64,000 nt of DNA from Planctomycetota bacterium (GTDB lineage: Bacteria; Planctomycetota; Phycisphaerae; WQYP01), in NCBI GenBank assembly GCA_021790385.1, contig JAJYDW010000006.1:1-64000 (forward strand), in the 5' to 3' direction. The notes below the pieces were generated by a model. It was not told the origin of the DNA. It saw nothing but the letters and a program-made list of their open reading frames with translations, and searched no databases. Positions 43,196 to 52,208 of the stretch are shown in pieces. Numbering within the stretch: the first letter of the stretch is position 1; the number at the start of each line of letters is the position of its first letter. A program made the translations under genes and the position numbers.

Positions 43196-44311
43196 TTAGC
43201 GTTGGCGTGGCGGCAGAATTTCTATAATAAAGCGTTCGGCTTGAGCGGGCATGACGATACCTTTCGTCATATTCCGTCGGCGTAAAGTTGCGTGTTCCTG
43301 CCGGGCCTGTTTTTGCAGGGCAATGTTGGTGGCCGGTGGCCCGCCTTTTTTCGCCGCTCGTTCATTGGCGAGGTGGAATCCCAAAGCGGCAGTTGCTTTT
43401 TCTTGATTTTGTGCGCGCCGGCTTTGTGCCGGAGCCAGCACCTGCACCACTTTAAATTGGGAGCGAAGTAATTGAACCTGCGTCGGCTGAAGAATCAAAA
43501 GCAAGTCCCCGGCGGGTATGGCGCGAATCGCGTGTTGTCTGCCGGCCAGGGCATGCGTTTGCGGTGACGGGATGACCTGAGTGGTTGGAGTAGGGGCTTG
43601 CCGTGGCAAGGGCAACTGTTGGGCTGCGGCGGCCATCCTGGAATGATGAACCGCTTGGCCTTGGAAGGTGGTCTGAAGCCGCCTGTTTTGCCGGGCAAAC
43701 TTTGCCAGCAGAGCACCAAGTTGGCGGTTCTGGGCGGAATTATTTACGGCGATGATCAACGTCCAAGGTGCAGAGGCACCACTCCGGGGCTGTCTTGCCA
43801 ATGGCCCGGGTCTTACTGGTGCTCCAGCGACAGACGCCGCTAAGACTGGTGCACTCCTTATCACCGCCACTTGGTTGACATGGGAGGATGGCAAAATTGG
43901 AGAATGTGACGGCAAGCCTTCGCTGCTTGTGGAGGAAATAGCCAGCATGTGGGGCCCGGACCTGATGTTGGAAGACGCCGGCCAGATGATTCTGAAACTT
44001 ATGGCACTGGCCAGTAGCAATGCTGCCACCGCCATGGCTCCATAGCGAATTCTGGCCCAGGCGTCCTGCTGACGGCGTTGGCGTTGTATCCACTTCAGAA
44101 GGGCTTGCTTCGATTGCCACGCCTGCGGCATGGCGACATGCGGAGACTCTTGAAGTTGCAGGCGATCAGCCATCATCCCCAGAACCTGCACCTGCAAGAC
44201 CGGATCACTTTGCAGCCGTTTTTCCAACGTCTGCCGCTGTTGCTCCGATTCCCGGTTTTCCACGTAGGCGAGCAGCGCTTCTTCCAGATCCGTCAGCATC
44301 GGTTCGGTCAT
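43196..44311 (-). CDS. Membrane anti-sigma factor with long extracytoplasmic region
   Basis: 371 residues. The N-terminal ~85 residues (LEEALLAYVENRESEQQRQTLEKRLQSDPVLQVQV onward) form the anti-sigma helix pattern without Cys ligands. A membrane helix (YGAMAVAALLLASAISFRIIW) lies at about 90-110, and a ~260-residue Gln/Pro/Ala-rich periplasmic part follows with a globular stretch WTLIIAVNNSAQNRQLGALLAKFARQNRRL. The ATG overlaps the sigma stop by four bases (ATGA), the usual translationally coupled arrangement. The long variable tail is unlike standard RseA. The sensed signal is unknown. Confidence 0.8.
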   Translation of the reverse strand: MTEPMLTDLEEALLAYVENRESEQQRQTLEKRLQSDPVLQVQVLGMMADRLQLQESPHVAMPQAWQSKQALLKWIQRQRRQQDAWARIRYGAMAVAALLLASAISFRIIWPASSNIRSGPHMLAISSTSSEGLPSHSPILPSSHVNQVAVIRSAPVLAASVAGAPVRPGPLARQPRSGASAPWTLIIAVNNSAQNRQLGALLAKFARQNRRLQTTFQGQAVHHSRMAAAAQQLPLPRQAPTPTTQVIPSPQTHALAGRQHAIRAIPAGDLLLILQPTQVQLLRSQFKVVQVLAPAQSRRAQNQEKATAALGFHLANERAAKKGGPPATNIALQKQARQEHATLRRRNMTKGIVMPAQAERFIIEILPPRQR

Positions 44312-45024
44312 TTTTTACCTGCCTTGGATGTGGCATTTACCACCATGCCCATGCCAGTTACTGCCGATGATTTCGGAGATTCTTCCAGCAGGCTTCTAAG
44401 TGCCTGGCGAGCCCGAAACAGCCGCGACTTAACGGTACCGACCGGTAAATCGGTGATTTTTGCAATTTGGTCATAACCACATTCCTCCACATCCCGCAGC
44501 ACCAAAAGTGTTCTAAATTCCACCGGCATACCGGCCATGGCCGTCATCACGCGATGGTGATCCAGCTTTATTTCCGCCTGGCCGGCCGGGTCGCTGTCGG
44601 GACCGGCGCACGGCTCGGGCCTCATGGTAGTCATGTTGTCGCCGGTGTCGTCTTGGGCCAGTGATATCGTTCGGCGCAGCTTCCCTTTGCGGCAATGGCT
44701 TAGAGCTTGGTTGGTGGTGATGCGAAAAACCCAGGTATACAGCGATGATTGGCCGGAAAATTGATCAATATGCTGTAGCATCTGCATGAGCGCCTCTTGT
44801 GTAATATCCGCAGCATCATCGTGGTTAGCTACAATCCTTAACACCGCGTTGAACAGTCGATCCTGATAGCAGTTCAGGAATCTTTCCATTGCGGATGGCT
44901 CACCGGCGCGCAACGCTCGGATGAACTCGGGGGAATCGAGATCGCCAGTCACCTGACTACTGGAGGTTGGACTGTCCAACGCTGCTTCCTTAGACGCATG
45001 AACCAGTGGGTGGGTTCCACTCAC
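44308..45024 (-). CDS. ECF RNA polymerase sigma factor (RpoE-like)
   Basis: 238 residues. Region 2 (FLNCYQDRLFNAVLRIVANHDDAADITQEALMQMLQHI...YTWVFRITTNQALSHCRKGK) and region 4 (MPVEFRTLLVLRDVEECGYDQIAKITDLPVGTVKSRLFRARQALR) are clear. The linker is acidic and unusually long, and a ~25-residue tail follows region 4. The GTG at 45024 has no ribosome site, whereas TTG at 44979 is preceded by AAGGA seven bases upstream and may be the true start. It is coupled to the anti-sigma gene downstream. Confidence 0.91.
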   Translation of the reverse strand: MSGTHPLVHASKEAALDSPTSSSQVTGDLDSPEFIRALRAGEPSAMERFLNCYQDRLFNAVLRIVANHDDAADITQEALMQMLQHIDQFSGQSSLYTWVFRITTNQALSHCRKGKLRRTISLAQDDTGDNMTTMRPEPCAGPDSDPAGQAEIKLDHHRVMTAMAGMPVEFRTLLVLRDVEECGYDQIAKITDLPVGTVKSRLFRARQALRSLLEESPKSSAVTGMGMVVNATSKAGKK

Positions 45025-45272
45025 TTAAAAATCTCAGCAGGCCACTGAGCCTGGGCCACATTTTATCCGTTGCCGCCGATGGCTCAAACCAACGTTCATT
45101 AATGCGTAGCCTGGAACCTGTCAATCGAGTTCCATGTTGCGAGTTGCACCTGCCGGGACATTTGAGCGTGGCTGAAAGGAGGCTTGACCCGCGGGAGGGG
45201 CTGGGGCAATGGTCGGCCACACTTGGTTTTGCGCTGGCCGACTTTTTCCTTTTTGTGGCGAGTCGGTTATCA

Positions 45273-45278
45273 TATAGT
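45273..45278 (+). promoter_or_regulatory. Putative -10 box of the SRP RNA gene
   Basis: TATAGT ends three bases before the first paired base of the SRP RNA, so the RNA 5' end would fall a few bases into the predicted stem. The -35 is unclear; T-rich sequence at 45242-45254 lies in that region. Confidence 0.4.
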
Positions 45279-45281
45279 AGC

Positions 45282-45404
45282 ACGCTCCGACCACGGTCGG
45301 GCCCGATGCACGGGTCAACTGTGAAACTGGTCAGGTCCGGAAGGAAGCAGCCATAAGCATGTTTTGGTCCGGTGCCGTCGGTAGCCCGACCTTGGACGGA
45401 GCGT
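45282..45404 (+). ncRNA. ffs: Signal recognition particle RNA (small bacterial type)
   Basis: About 123 nt hairpin. The near-universal apical core GGTCAGGTCCGGAAGGAAGC, followed by AGCC, lies at about 45329-45352 and holds the GGAA tetraloop and the symmetric and asymmetric loops that bind Ffh. The ends pair: ACGCTCCG (45282-45289) with CGGAGCGT (45397-45404), followed by CC/GG and GGTCGGGC/GCCCGACC. The length exceeds E. coli 4.5S RNA slightly. A short T-run follows. Confidence 0.94.
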
Positions 45405-45413
45405 ACCTTTTGG

Positions 45414-46301
45414 TTATGACGCGCATGTGGCGGTGATCCACGGTGCAATGTGGAATCGCATAAATTTCGGACTCGTGGAGGTGCCATGATTGCCCCACCA
45501 GTCGCACCGATGACCAAACTCAGGATTCCACTTGATCTGGGTCAGTTTATTATAAAGTCGTGCATCTTCCTTAAGCTGTTGCGGTATGACAAAACCAGAA
45601 TGGCCGCAGGACACACAAAATTTTCGGTCCGCAGTACCAAATACACGGGTTCCAAGATTTAAAATAACAAAGTCACGTTGGGAATAGGTATTCAGAATGC
45701 CCTTACGGGTGCGGCGGAGCACTCCGCGCAGATCATAATTATTGGAAGCGGCTCCAGCTAATATCACCAATCCATCGATGGGCCTGTCCATGGGAAGTTC
45801 CTCTATCGCAAACAGGGCTGGTCCGACGCCGCCACTGTTGGCAATCAGATGAATGGGCGATTTTGGGAAGCGGTTTTGATGGTTTAAAATAGTTTGTGCC
45901 AACTCCGTTCCCTTGGTTCGGTTGCGCCGCACATCAAGCAAATTGGGGAAATATCCTTCTGGAAACGCTCGCCCCCAGTAAAAAACTTGAATGGATCCCT
46001 GTACATTTCCAGCGGCCAAGCCGTCGTGCATGTCCTGAACATACGGGCCGGAAGCTTCGATGCCAGGGAGAATGATGGTCAACCCGCGAGCGAGTTCCCT
46101 CTCTGAATGGCTGGGCTGATCCATGATGGGTTGACCCATGGCTCGCTTGACCATCATCGCGGTAAATCGCACATGGTGGTGTCCCATGACGGCGGCCCGC
46201 CGCACAAATGGCGGTACGGGCGATCGCATTTTGGCGGTCGCGGTTGCAGCCTTGACAACGGCACCCCGGGGCGGTGCATCCCAGTTATTGCGGTTGAACA
46301 T
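45414..46301 (-). CDS. Alpha/beta-hydrolase-like protein, unknown substrate
   Basis: About 295 residues. GLTIILPGIEASGPYVQDMHDGL opens the core like a hydrolase beta-strand plus oxyanion loop, and LIANSGGVGPALFAIEEL looks like the nucleophile elbow, although the usual G-x-S-x-G reads A-N-S-G-G. VILAGAASNNYDLRGVLRRT and a His-rich end (FGHRCDWWGNHG) would supply the remaining triad. The N-terminus is basic and without a signal peptide. ATG 46301 has GAGG seven bases upstream. The 3' end comes within 10 bp of the convergent SRP RNA. The enzymatic role is inferred only. Confidence 0.68.
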   Translation of the reverse strand: MFNRNNWDAPPRGAVVKAATATAKMRSPVPPFVRRAAVMGHHHVRFTAMMVKRAMGQPIMDQPSHSERELARGLTIILPGIEASGPYVQDMHDGLAAGNVQGSIQVFYWGRAFPEGYFPNLLDVRRNRTKGTELAQTILNHQNRFPKSPIHLIANSGGVGPALFAIEELPMDRPIDGLVILAGAASNNYDLRGVLRRTRKGILNTYSQRDFVILNLGTRVFGTADRKFCVSCGHSGFVIPQQLKEDARLYNKLTQIKWNPEFGHRCDWWGNHGTSTSPKFMRFHIAPWITATCAS

Positions 46302-46527
46302 GGTCAAACCTCATCAACACTATCAAACGCCGTAAATTACGACCTTGTAAACATTATACAAAGCTTTTGTTAAGACCAACCGCGGGTGAAATCTTTATCG
46401 GCATGGTCCCGCAGCTTCAATCATGCGGTCATGACGGAATTACGCGGTAGAAAGGGAAAGCCGACGAAGTTTTGTGGCAGACCCGCTTGCGCCGCTGGGG
46501 GGGGGCTGATAGATAGTGTCACCAGGA

Positions 46528-48429
46528 TCATGGCGTTATCGTCGGATGAAACTGATGGAACCAGATTTCCAGCATCAGCAGGGCAAAGAGGCGATGGGTG
46601 TGATCCCGGTGTCGTGCAAGATGTTGATTTACAAGTTGTTCGACGCCGGCCGCCGATAAATAATTGCGGCAAAACCCCGCGGGATCCCTTAGTCGGTCCA
46701 ACAGAGGCTCCTTAAGCAGGCCGCAAAACCATTGACCGATCGGCACCGCGAAGCCATGTTTTTTTCGCGTAAAGACGCTGTCCGGAAGCAGCGGTCCAAA
46801 AGCCTGGCGAAGCAGCAATTTTCCCCGACGGCGATTTAAGATAAGTGAGTCTGGCAAGGCGTTGGCGAACTCGACCACGCGATGATCCAGAAACGGTGAT
46901 CGCACTTCCAGGGCGTTGGCCATGGATGCTGCATCCACTTTCCACAGCACATCGCCGGGCAGATAGCGATGTTGATCCAGCAGCATGGTCTTTCGCCAGT
47001 GGGAATGTAAGGTGAAAAGTGGCAATGAAGCCGCAAGGGTCGCAGCCATTTGCCGGGCGGCATCGGGCAAAATCATCCGCATGTCGGAAGGTGAAAAAAT
47101 ATCGGTCAGGCCGGCGTATTGGCCCTGCCAATCGTGGCTGACGCAAGCGGATTTCAATCGCCGCCATCGCTGGGGGCGGTTCAGTTCCGGCAGCCAAGCC
47201 GCCATCCTGGCCAGCCGGGGCCATTGAGTGATGAGATGCATGGCTCGATATCGATCATAACCGCCGAAACATTCGTCCGCACCATCTCCGCTGAGAGCTA
47301 CGGGTGCTAAACCGCGGGCCGCATTGGCCAGATGATACGTGGGCAAAAGTGATGAATCGGCAAATGGCTGGCCCAAAGCATGGCACATCAACCAGTCCAG
47401 CGTGGGTATGGCATCATCCCGCAAGGACAGATGAATGGTTTGATGCCGTGAACCGATGTGCCGGGCGATGTCGGCGGCAAAAGTGGATTCATCAAAACCA
47501 GATTCAGCAAAGCCGACGGAAAGCGTGGTGATGGCGTTGCCGCCAACAACCCGTTGACGCTGCTGGACTAGAGCGGCAATGATGGAGGAGTCCACACCTC
47601 CGGAAAGGAAGCAAGTCAGCGGTACATCCGCGAGAAGCTGGCTTTCCACGGCGGTGGCGAGCAAGGTTCGCAGTTGTTCCACTGGCTCGCCCTGCGGTGG
47701 TGCGCCAATGGCCGTCGCAGGCTGCCAAGGGGCGTTAAGTTGCCAGTATGAGATGTCGCGTCGGGTGCCATCCGTGAACAGTGCGGCCGTGCCTGGTGCC
47801 AGAGCCTCGATTTCCGGATAAATGGTTTGCGGCGGTGTGGTATACCCGGCGGTCAAATAAGCGGCAATGCGTGCCATCGGCACCGGAGGGGGGGGGCCAT
47901 GAGCAACCACCAGGGCGTTGATCGTGCTGGCAAAGGCGATGCCTTCACTGGTGGGCATGAAAAACAGCGGCTTTTGGCCCAGGCGATCACGACACAGAAA
48001 AAGCGCATTGGTGTGCATATCCCAAACAGCGAAACTGAACATGCCCAGCAGATGAGCGGGCAAATCAGTCTGCCATTGTTCCCAGCCATGCACCAATACC
48101 TCGGTATCGCTATGGTCCGTACGGAACGTGTGGCCGGCAGCGCGAAGCTGATTGCGGAGTTCCTGATGGTTGTATATTTCTCCATTAAATACTACCTGCA
48201 CCAGTTGATCTTCGTTGGCCATCGGTTGTGTGCCGTCGGGCAAATCGATAATGGGCAATCGGGCGTGAAGCAGAACGGAGGCATGGGTGCGTGGGTCGAT
48301 CCATAGACCCTGTGCATTGGGACCACGGTGGGTAATGGCCGCCAACATAAGATTCCAGTGACGCACATCTTCCGGATCGACATCGCGGGTTTGTTGGTGC
48401 CAGCGAATTAGTCCTGCAATGCCGCACAT
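46528..48429 (-). CDS. asnB: Asparagine synthetase (glutamine-hydrolysing)
   Basis: 633 residues. After Met removal the nucleophile Cys of MCGIAG begins the class II glutaminase domain, with HRGPNAQG, FNGEIYN and DTEVLVHGWEQW. The synthetase domain has the PP-loop SGGVDSS at 276-282 and continues with VGFAESGFDE and LSGDGADECFGGY. It converts aspartate to asparagine with glutamine and ATP. Length and C-terminal features are also shared with AsnB paralogs in polysaccharide clusters, but no such cluster is adjacent. The start is fixed by the catalytic N-terminus. Confidence 0.95.
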   Translation of the reverse strand: MCGIAGLIRWHQQTRDVDPEDVRHWNLMLAAITHRGPNAQGLWIDPRTHASVLLHARLPIIDLPDGTQPMANEDQLVQVVFNGEIYNHQELRNQLRAAGHTFRTDHSDTEVLVHGWEQWQTDLPAHLLGMFSFAVWDMHTNALFLCRDRLGQKPLFFMPTSEGIAFASTINALVVAHGPPPPVPMARIAAYLTAGYTTPPQTIYPEIEALAPGTAALFTDGTRRDISYWQLNAPWQPATAIGAPPQGEPVEQLRTLLATAVESQLLADVPLTCFLSGGVDSSIIAALVQQRQRVVGGNAITTLSVGFAESGFDESTFAADIARHIGSRHQTIHLSLRDDAIPTLDWLMCHALGQPFADSSLLPTYHLANAARGLAPVALSGDGADECFGGYDRYRAMHLITQWPRLARMAAWLPELNRPQRWRRLKSACVSHDWQGQYAGLTDIFSPSDMRMILPDAARQMAATLAASLPLFTLHSHWRKTMLLDQHRYLPGDVLWKVDAASMANALEVRSPFLDHRVVEFANALPDSLILNRRRGKLLLRQAFGPLLPDSVFTRKKHGFAVPIGQWFCGLLKEPLLDRLRDPAGFCRNYLSAAGVEQLVNQHLARHRDHTHRLFALLMLEIWFHQFHPTITP

Positions 48430-48763
48430 AAATTGCCCGTTGCCGTTACTGCCAAACCCCGAGTCCGAAGCGCTCGGCCCGGTGCCAATTCTACCGTGAA
48501 TGGGCGGTTACGGAGAGGTCTCCGCTTAGGGGCCGTCAGGAAATATAGTGTATGAATACGGCGAAGGCATTTTAGCGGCCGGCGAGGCGCGAGCGGCACA
48601 CATACTCCGCCAGCCGTCGTAGCCGGCTGGGTCCCTCCAGCCGAGGCTCCTCTCAATCCGACACCAACCACCAACGCCCGTTGAAAGCTGATCGCTGACC
48701 ACTGTCCAAAGCCCGCGGCCAAAAGAACCCGCCGGATGGTACAGGTTATTTCCTGACCACCCC
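48430..48763 (-). other. Intergenic region, no gene supported
   Basis: 334 bp between the asnB start and the end of the next minus-strand gene. An open frame exists here (48408-48722, minus), but its protein is low-complexity, has no ribosome site and overlaps asnB. No RNA gene is seen. Confidence 0.5.
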
Positions 48764-49540
48764 TTAAGGCCGGGTTGTCGGACCGGCGGGGGTATGTCGG
48801 GGTGGCTTACGGGGAAGCCATCGTGTGGGCAATTTGGCCCGGTGAAAAAATCTCACCAGTACCCGCCGTTGTCGGTGGTGAATACGAAAAGCAGGAAAAT
48901 TCAGATTCGAATCCGCTCGAGACTGAATTCGCATTCGCATGGCTGGCAATCGCAGAAACACCAGTGCCCGGCGAGCACTGATGGTGACGGCGAAGCGGAA
49001 AATCAACAGATGCCATACACGCCCGCCTACCTTTATCGGGCGAAAGGCATGCAGCGGAATAACGGTGCGACCGGCTGGACCAACCGCAAGCAACTCGGCA
49101 CGTCGGGTATGTTCCCAGCGCAAAATAAATTGTTGGAAGGCCAGGCCTATCCGGTGTTCCTGTGGAATTTCAAAAGAGAGCCGCACCAAGGGCGTACCAC
49201 GATGATTTTTTGCCGCAGTCAGCGAGATGGTGGAGAATTCATACTGCCGGACCCAACGGTAGCGGGCGAACCAGCCGCTGGAGGGATCGCGCCAGCGGTG
49301 AGCGGCCTGATCAAAAACCCGGGGCAGTACCAGCCCCTTCAACGTTACCTGGTCGGTGCCTCCAAAACTGTCGGCCCGGCGGACAAGTACCTGCGGATAT
49401 AACCGCACGATACGTCCGCCCTCCAAACCGCCGCCAAAACAATTGTAACGCGTCGGCCTGGGGTAACCGAAAACTACGCCCGACGTCAGAATAACGGCGC
49501 ATGCGGCCAATACCCGGGACCAGAGAAAACGCGTCTTCAT
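48764..49540 (-). CDS. Secreted protein of unknown function
   Basis: 258 residues. The signal peptide (MKTRFLWSRVLAACAVILTS..VFG) is clear. The mature part begins with an aromatic Gly-rich stretch YNCFGGGLEGG, contains beta-rich segments (TISLTAAKNHRGTPLVRLSFEIP; WHLLIFRFAVTISARRALVFLRLP), and ends in a strongly basic, Pro/Arg-rich tail. No domain is recognised. ATG 49540 gives a compact signal peptide and is preferred to a GTG-type start at 49552. It may be periplasmic or surface-bound. Confidence 0.65.
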   Translation of the reverse strand: MKTRFLWSRVLAACAVILTSGVVFGYPRPTRYNCFGGGLEGGRIVRLYPQVLVRRADSFGGTDQVTLKGLVLPRVFDQAAHRWRDPSSGWFARYRWVRQYEFSTISLTAAKNHRGTPLVRLSFEIPQEHRIGLAFQQFILRWEHTRRAELLAVGPAGRTVIPLHAFRPIKVGGRVWHLLIFRFAVTISARRALVFLRLPAMRMRIQSRADSNLNFPAFRIHHRQRRVLVRFFHRAKLPTRWLPRKPPRHTPAGPTTRP

Positions 49541-49688
49541 AAACCCACCCATCAGTTAAGCCCGCACCCATGACTTTCGGCTGTCATGTTGGCCTTGTTT
49601 CGAAATCGCTGGTTACGTCATATTGTCCGTTCGCGAGCGGCGTTGCTGTCAGAACGTCATTTTCAGTGTCGGCACAGTAGAGGAATCA

Positions 49689-50183
49689 TCACCGCGTTGT
49701 TTTTGCGGCGCGTTTCCGCTTCTCTGTTTGGGCTGCTACTCGATCTGCAGCCATTTCTTCCGGCACTAATTCCCTTACAAAATGATGCGCCAGGATGCAC
49801 ATGCCTTCCCGCAGATAAAACCGATGAGCGCCAAATCGTTGCACGCCCGAATCTAAGCTCAGGTGACGGCAACGCTGGCGTAGTGCCTCGGTCGCCAGCC
49901 AGTGCAACATAGTTTGGCCTATTCCCCGCGAGCGCAACACCACATCAGTAACCAGATCATCGACATATAAATTGCGCCCCCGCGATAGGCATTCAAATAC
50001 CCGGTAGCCTGCAACGCCGCACACCCGTCCCGCCTCCAGAGCGGCTACTATCTGATAGCCGTTCTTTTCCTGTCGGCGAACGCTCGCGACAAAAGTATCA
50101 CGCCGCAAGTGCGGCCGAAGCTGGACCATCACGTCAAAACAAGCGTGAATCTGTCGGTCGGTCGTCATTTTTTTGATATTCAT
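49689..50183 (-). CDS. GNAT-family N-acetyltransferase
   Basis: 164 residues. The single GNAT domain is clear: GYQIVAALEAGRVCGVAGYRV forms strands 2-3, YVDDLVTDVVLRSRGIGQTMLHWLATEA is strand 4 with the acetyl-CoA loop R-S-R-G-I-G, and LDSGVQRFGAHRFYLREGM is the C-terminal motif B region. The tail is rich in Lys/Arg (AAQTEKRKRAAKTTR). The acceptor is unknown. A second Met at residue 6 could be the start. Confidence 0.87.
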   Translation of the reverse strand: MNIKKMTTDRQIHACFDVMVQLRPHLRRDTFVASVRRQEKNGYQIVAALEAGRVCGVAGYRVFECLSRGRNLYVDDLVTDVVLRSRGIGQTMLHWLATEALRQRCRHLSLDSGVQRFGAHRFYLREGMCILAHHFVRELVPEEMAADRVAAQTEKRKRAAKTTR

Positions 50184-50553
50184 GGTCGTTCTTGGATTTT
50201 GTGCATAAGCGAGCTTGACTGATGGCTTTGTTTACGGCAAATGTGCCTTGACTGTGTTCTATAGAATGGCAATGCGGCTCCACTTTGCGGCAGCATCCTG
50301 CGTCAAGCCGGAACGTGAATGTAACTGATTTTTCCCCGGGCGCCAATAAGTTTTGTATGAATTCCCCATGTGTGGCCGGTCTTTGTGCCGTAACCTTCTC
50401 ACCCACTGCCTGAACATTTAACAGCCCCTGAGAGCCGCCAATTCCGTACTGGCCCGGGAGTGGATCGTGCGCCGAAGACCTCTTCCAGATATAAAACGAT
50501 CTCCAATAATCGGACGTAAACTTCCTTGGCGGCGCGGCGCTTTGATACCCGGT
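50184..50553 (-). other. Intergenic region, no gene seen
   Basis: 370 bp between two minus-strand genes. It contains short open frames without ribosome sites or homology and no recognisable RNA or repeat. Confidence 0.5.
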
Positions 50554-51882
50554 TTAGCCCGTGGTCTGATGGCCGGTGGATGCTTGGCAATCCACTTCGG
50601 CAATGCCATCCGGCGTAGCCAGGAACAACTGCTGCGACAGGGGGTGGGTCGCGTGCGAATACTTCAGTCGAACCTGATTACGCATCCAGTCAAGGACGGC
50701 TTCATCTTCCGTAGCAAAGGCCAGCAGCACATCGCGATCGGGAATGGCAATATAAAATGTTGTGCCAAGATGTTCACGCAGGTTGCGGTACAAAATTGGC
50801 AGTAGAATTCGCGAGGAATTAAACGCATTGGTGCGGGTGAAATTAAAGAGAGTGTAGCGCTCATACTTTCCGCCGTTCATCTGCATATTGCGCGTGGCCC
50901 GCAAAAGATTATTCATAGCCTGTTGCTGTAGTTCTTCCGCATCGATGCCCCAGCGGCGGCAATCGGCGCAGCTAATGGGTACATTGGCTCCGGGAATTTC
51001 GAAATGTATTTTCATGCCGGCCAGCCAATCCTCCTGAACCACCTGCAGATCCAGGCGGTTGGCCACTGCGGCAGGCAGCAATACCGGCATGACCTGTCGG
51101 CCCAGGTTTTCCCAGTTATCGTTGCCGGTGACGGATTCCGCGGCGTTGCGAACCAGCAGCTTGTCAAAAAAGTGATGAACGTTGTCATCAAGCTTATCAG
51201 GCTGCTGTTGATATTGGTGTTGCAGTGCATCAATACGGATTTTCATACCGCCAACATTCAGGGTTTCATTGTCAATGACGCTGATTTCCTCCGGGGAGAA
51301 ATGCTGCCGTCCAAGTTCCACCACTATTTCCACAAAGGGTTTGTCAGCGCGGCTGTCGGCTGAATGAATTTCCAGGGAGCAGATGATGGCTTCCATCACC
51401 GGAGCCAGAAACTGCATGGCCTCGCATGTACCAACGCACCGGGCCAACACGATTTTATCGCCGTCAAACACCGCCCAGAAACGCCAGCAATCCGGCATGT
51501 TTCGCTGAATCATATCCTTTATTCGACCTAGCGCGGTTTCGGTACGGGACAGACCTTCGGCTGTGCAGGTCATGTGGTTGGAGCCGAGAATCTGCCGCGG
51601 CGGAGTCAGTGGCCGTACGTTAGAAAAGCCGGTGATCCAACGCTGCAGGATCGCCTGGGCTTCGCGGGGGTTGATGGCTGAGACAGACTCCGGCGTGGTG
51701 GCATTGGCCTGTGGACGGCCGCCGACACCGCGTAATTCCGGACCGGCATGTTGCAAGGTCATGGCAACACTGGAAGATGGATCGGTAATCGTGAGTTGGC
51801 CGTTGGCATCTTCGCGGCAAGTCCACGGTTTGGGCATTTCAATTGTGAACGATGCAGTGTGATGTAAAATCCACTCTTTCAT
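50554..51882 (-). CDS. YtpQ/DUF1444-like protein with extra N-terminal domain
   Basis: 442 residues. The C-terminal ~240 resemble the DUF1444 (YtpQ/UPF0354) family: VMPVLLPAAVANRLDLQVVQEDWLAGMKIHFEI, CADCRRWGIDAEELQQQAMNNLLRAT (family W-G-x-x-x-x-E-L-x-x-x-A-x-x-N-L) and FYIAIPDRDVLLAF. The N-terminal ~170 residues (ASFTIEMPKPWTCREDANGQLTITDPSSSVAMTL) read like a PsbP/DcrB-type domain. The fusion is the notable point. No signal peptide is seen. AGGGAG five bases before the ATG is a strong ribosome site. The function of DUF1444 is unknown. Confidence 0.75.
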   Translation of the reverse strand: MKEWILHHTASFTIEMPKPWTCREDANGQLTITDPSSSVAMTLQHAGPELRGVGGRPQANATTPESVSAINPREAQAILQRWITGFSNVRPLTPPRQILGSNHMTCTAEGLSRTETALGRIKDMIQRNMPDCWRFWAVFDGDKIVLARCVGTCEAMQFLAPVMEAIICSLEIHSADSRADKPFVEIVVELGRQHFSPEEISVIDNETLNVGGMKIRIDALQHQYQQQPDKLDDNVHHFFDKLLVRNAAESVTGNDNWENLGRQVMPVLLPAAVANRLDLQVVQEDWLAGMKIHFEIPGANVPISCADCRRWGIDAEELQQQAMNNLLRATRNMQMNGGKYERYTLFNFTRTNAFNSSRILLPILYRNLREHLGTTFYIAIPDRDVLLAFATEDEAVLDWMRNQVRLKYSHATHPLSQQLFLATPDGIAEVDCQASTGHQTTG

Positions 51883-52208
51883 GATAACTCCCTCTGGTAA
51901 GATCCCTCGCGTCTATACGGGAGCTGATGTCAAATTCCACCCCACAGTGGGGTGCAACAGTCAGCCTACGGTAACCCGTAAGAGGCAAATCCGACTTTTC
52001 AATCCCTTCGGCCAAGTGCTTGAGATACTGCTGCACAGAACCGAGTATTACATGACAAGTATTGCTATCGCATTAACCGTATGGAAATAATCAAGAAAAT
52101 TGGCAAATTGCCCTTCTAGGACGCAGCGGAACCGCAAGACGACCCCGGACGCCAGTTTACCGGTCCTCAACATGATCAGTGCCTTGGCCCCGATGATCCC
52201 ACAGAGCA
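51883..52208 (-). other. Intergenic region with a short perfect hairpin
   Basis: 326 bp. The only structure noticed is CACCCC-ACAGT-GGGGTG at about 51938-51956, without a T-tract, lying upstream of the YtpQ-like gene. No gene or RNA family is recognised. Confidence 0.45.

Noticed and set aside
44990-45517. 175-residue minus-strand open frame
   Set aside because: It runs antisense through the SRP RNA and has no family pattern or ribosome site.
48408-48722. 104-residue minus-strand open frame in the gap before asnB
   Set aside because: It overlaps the asnB start, is Arg/Ala/Pro low-complexity and has no ribosome site.
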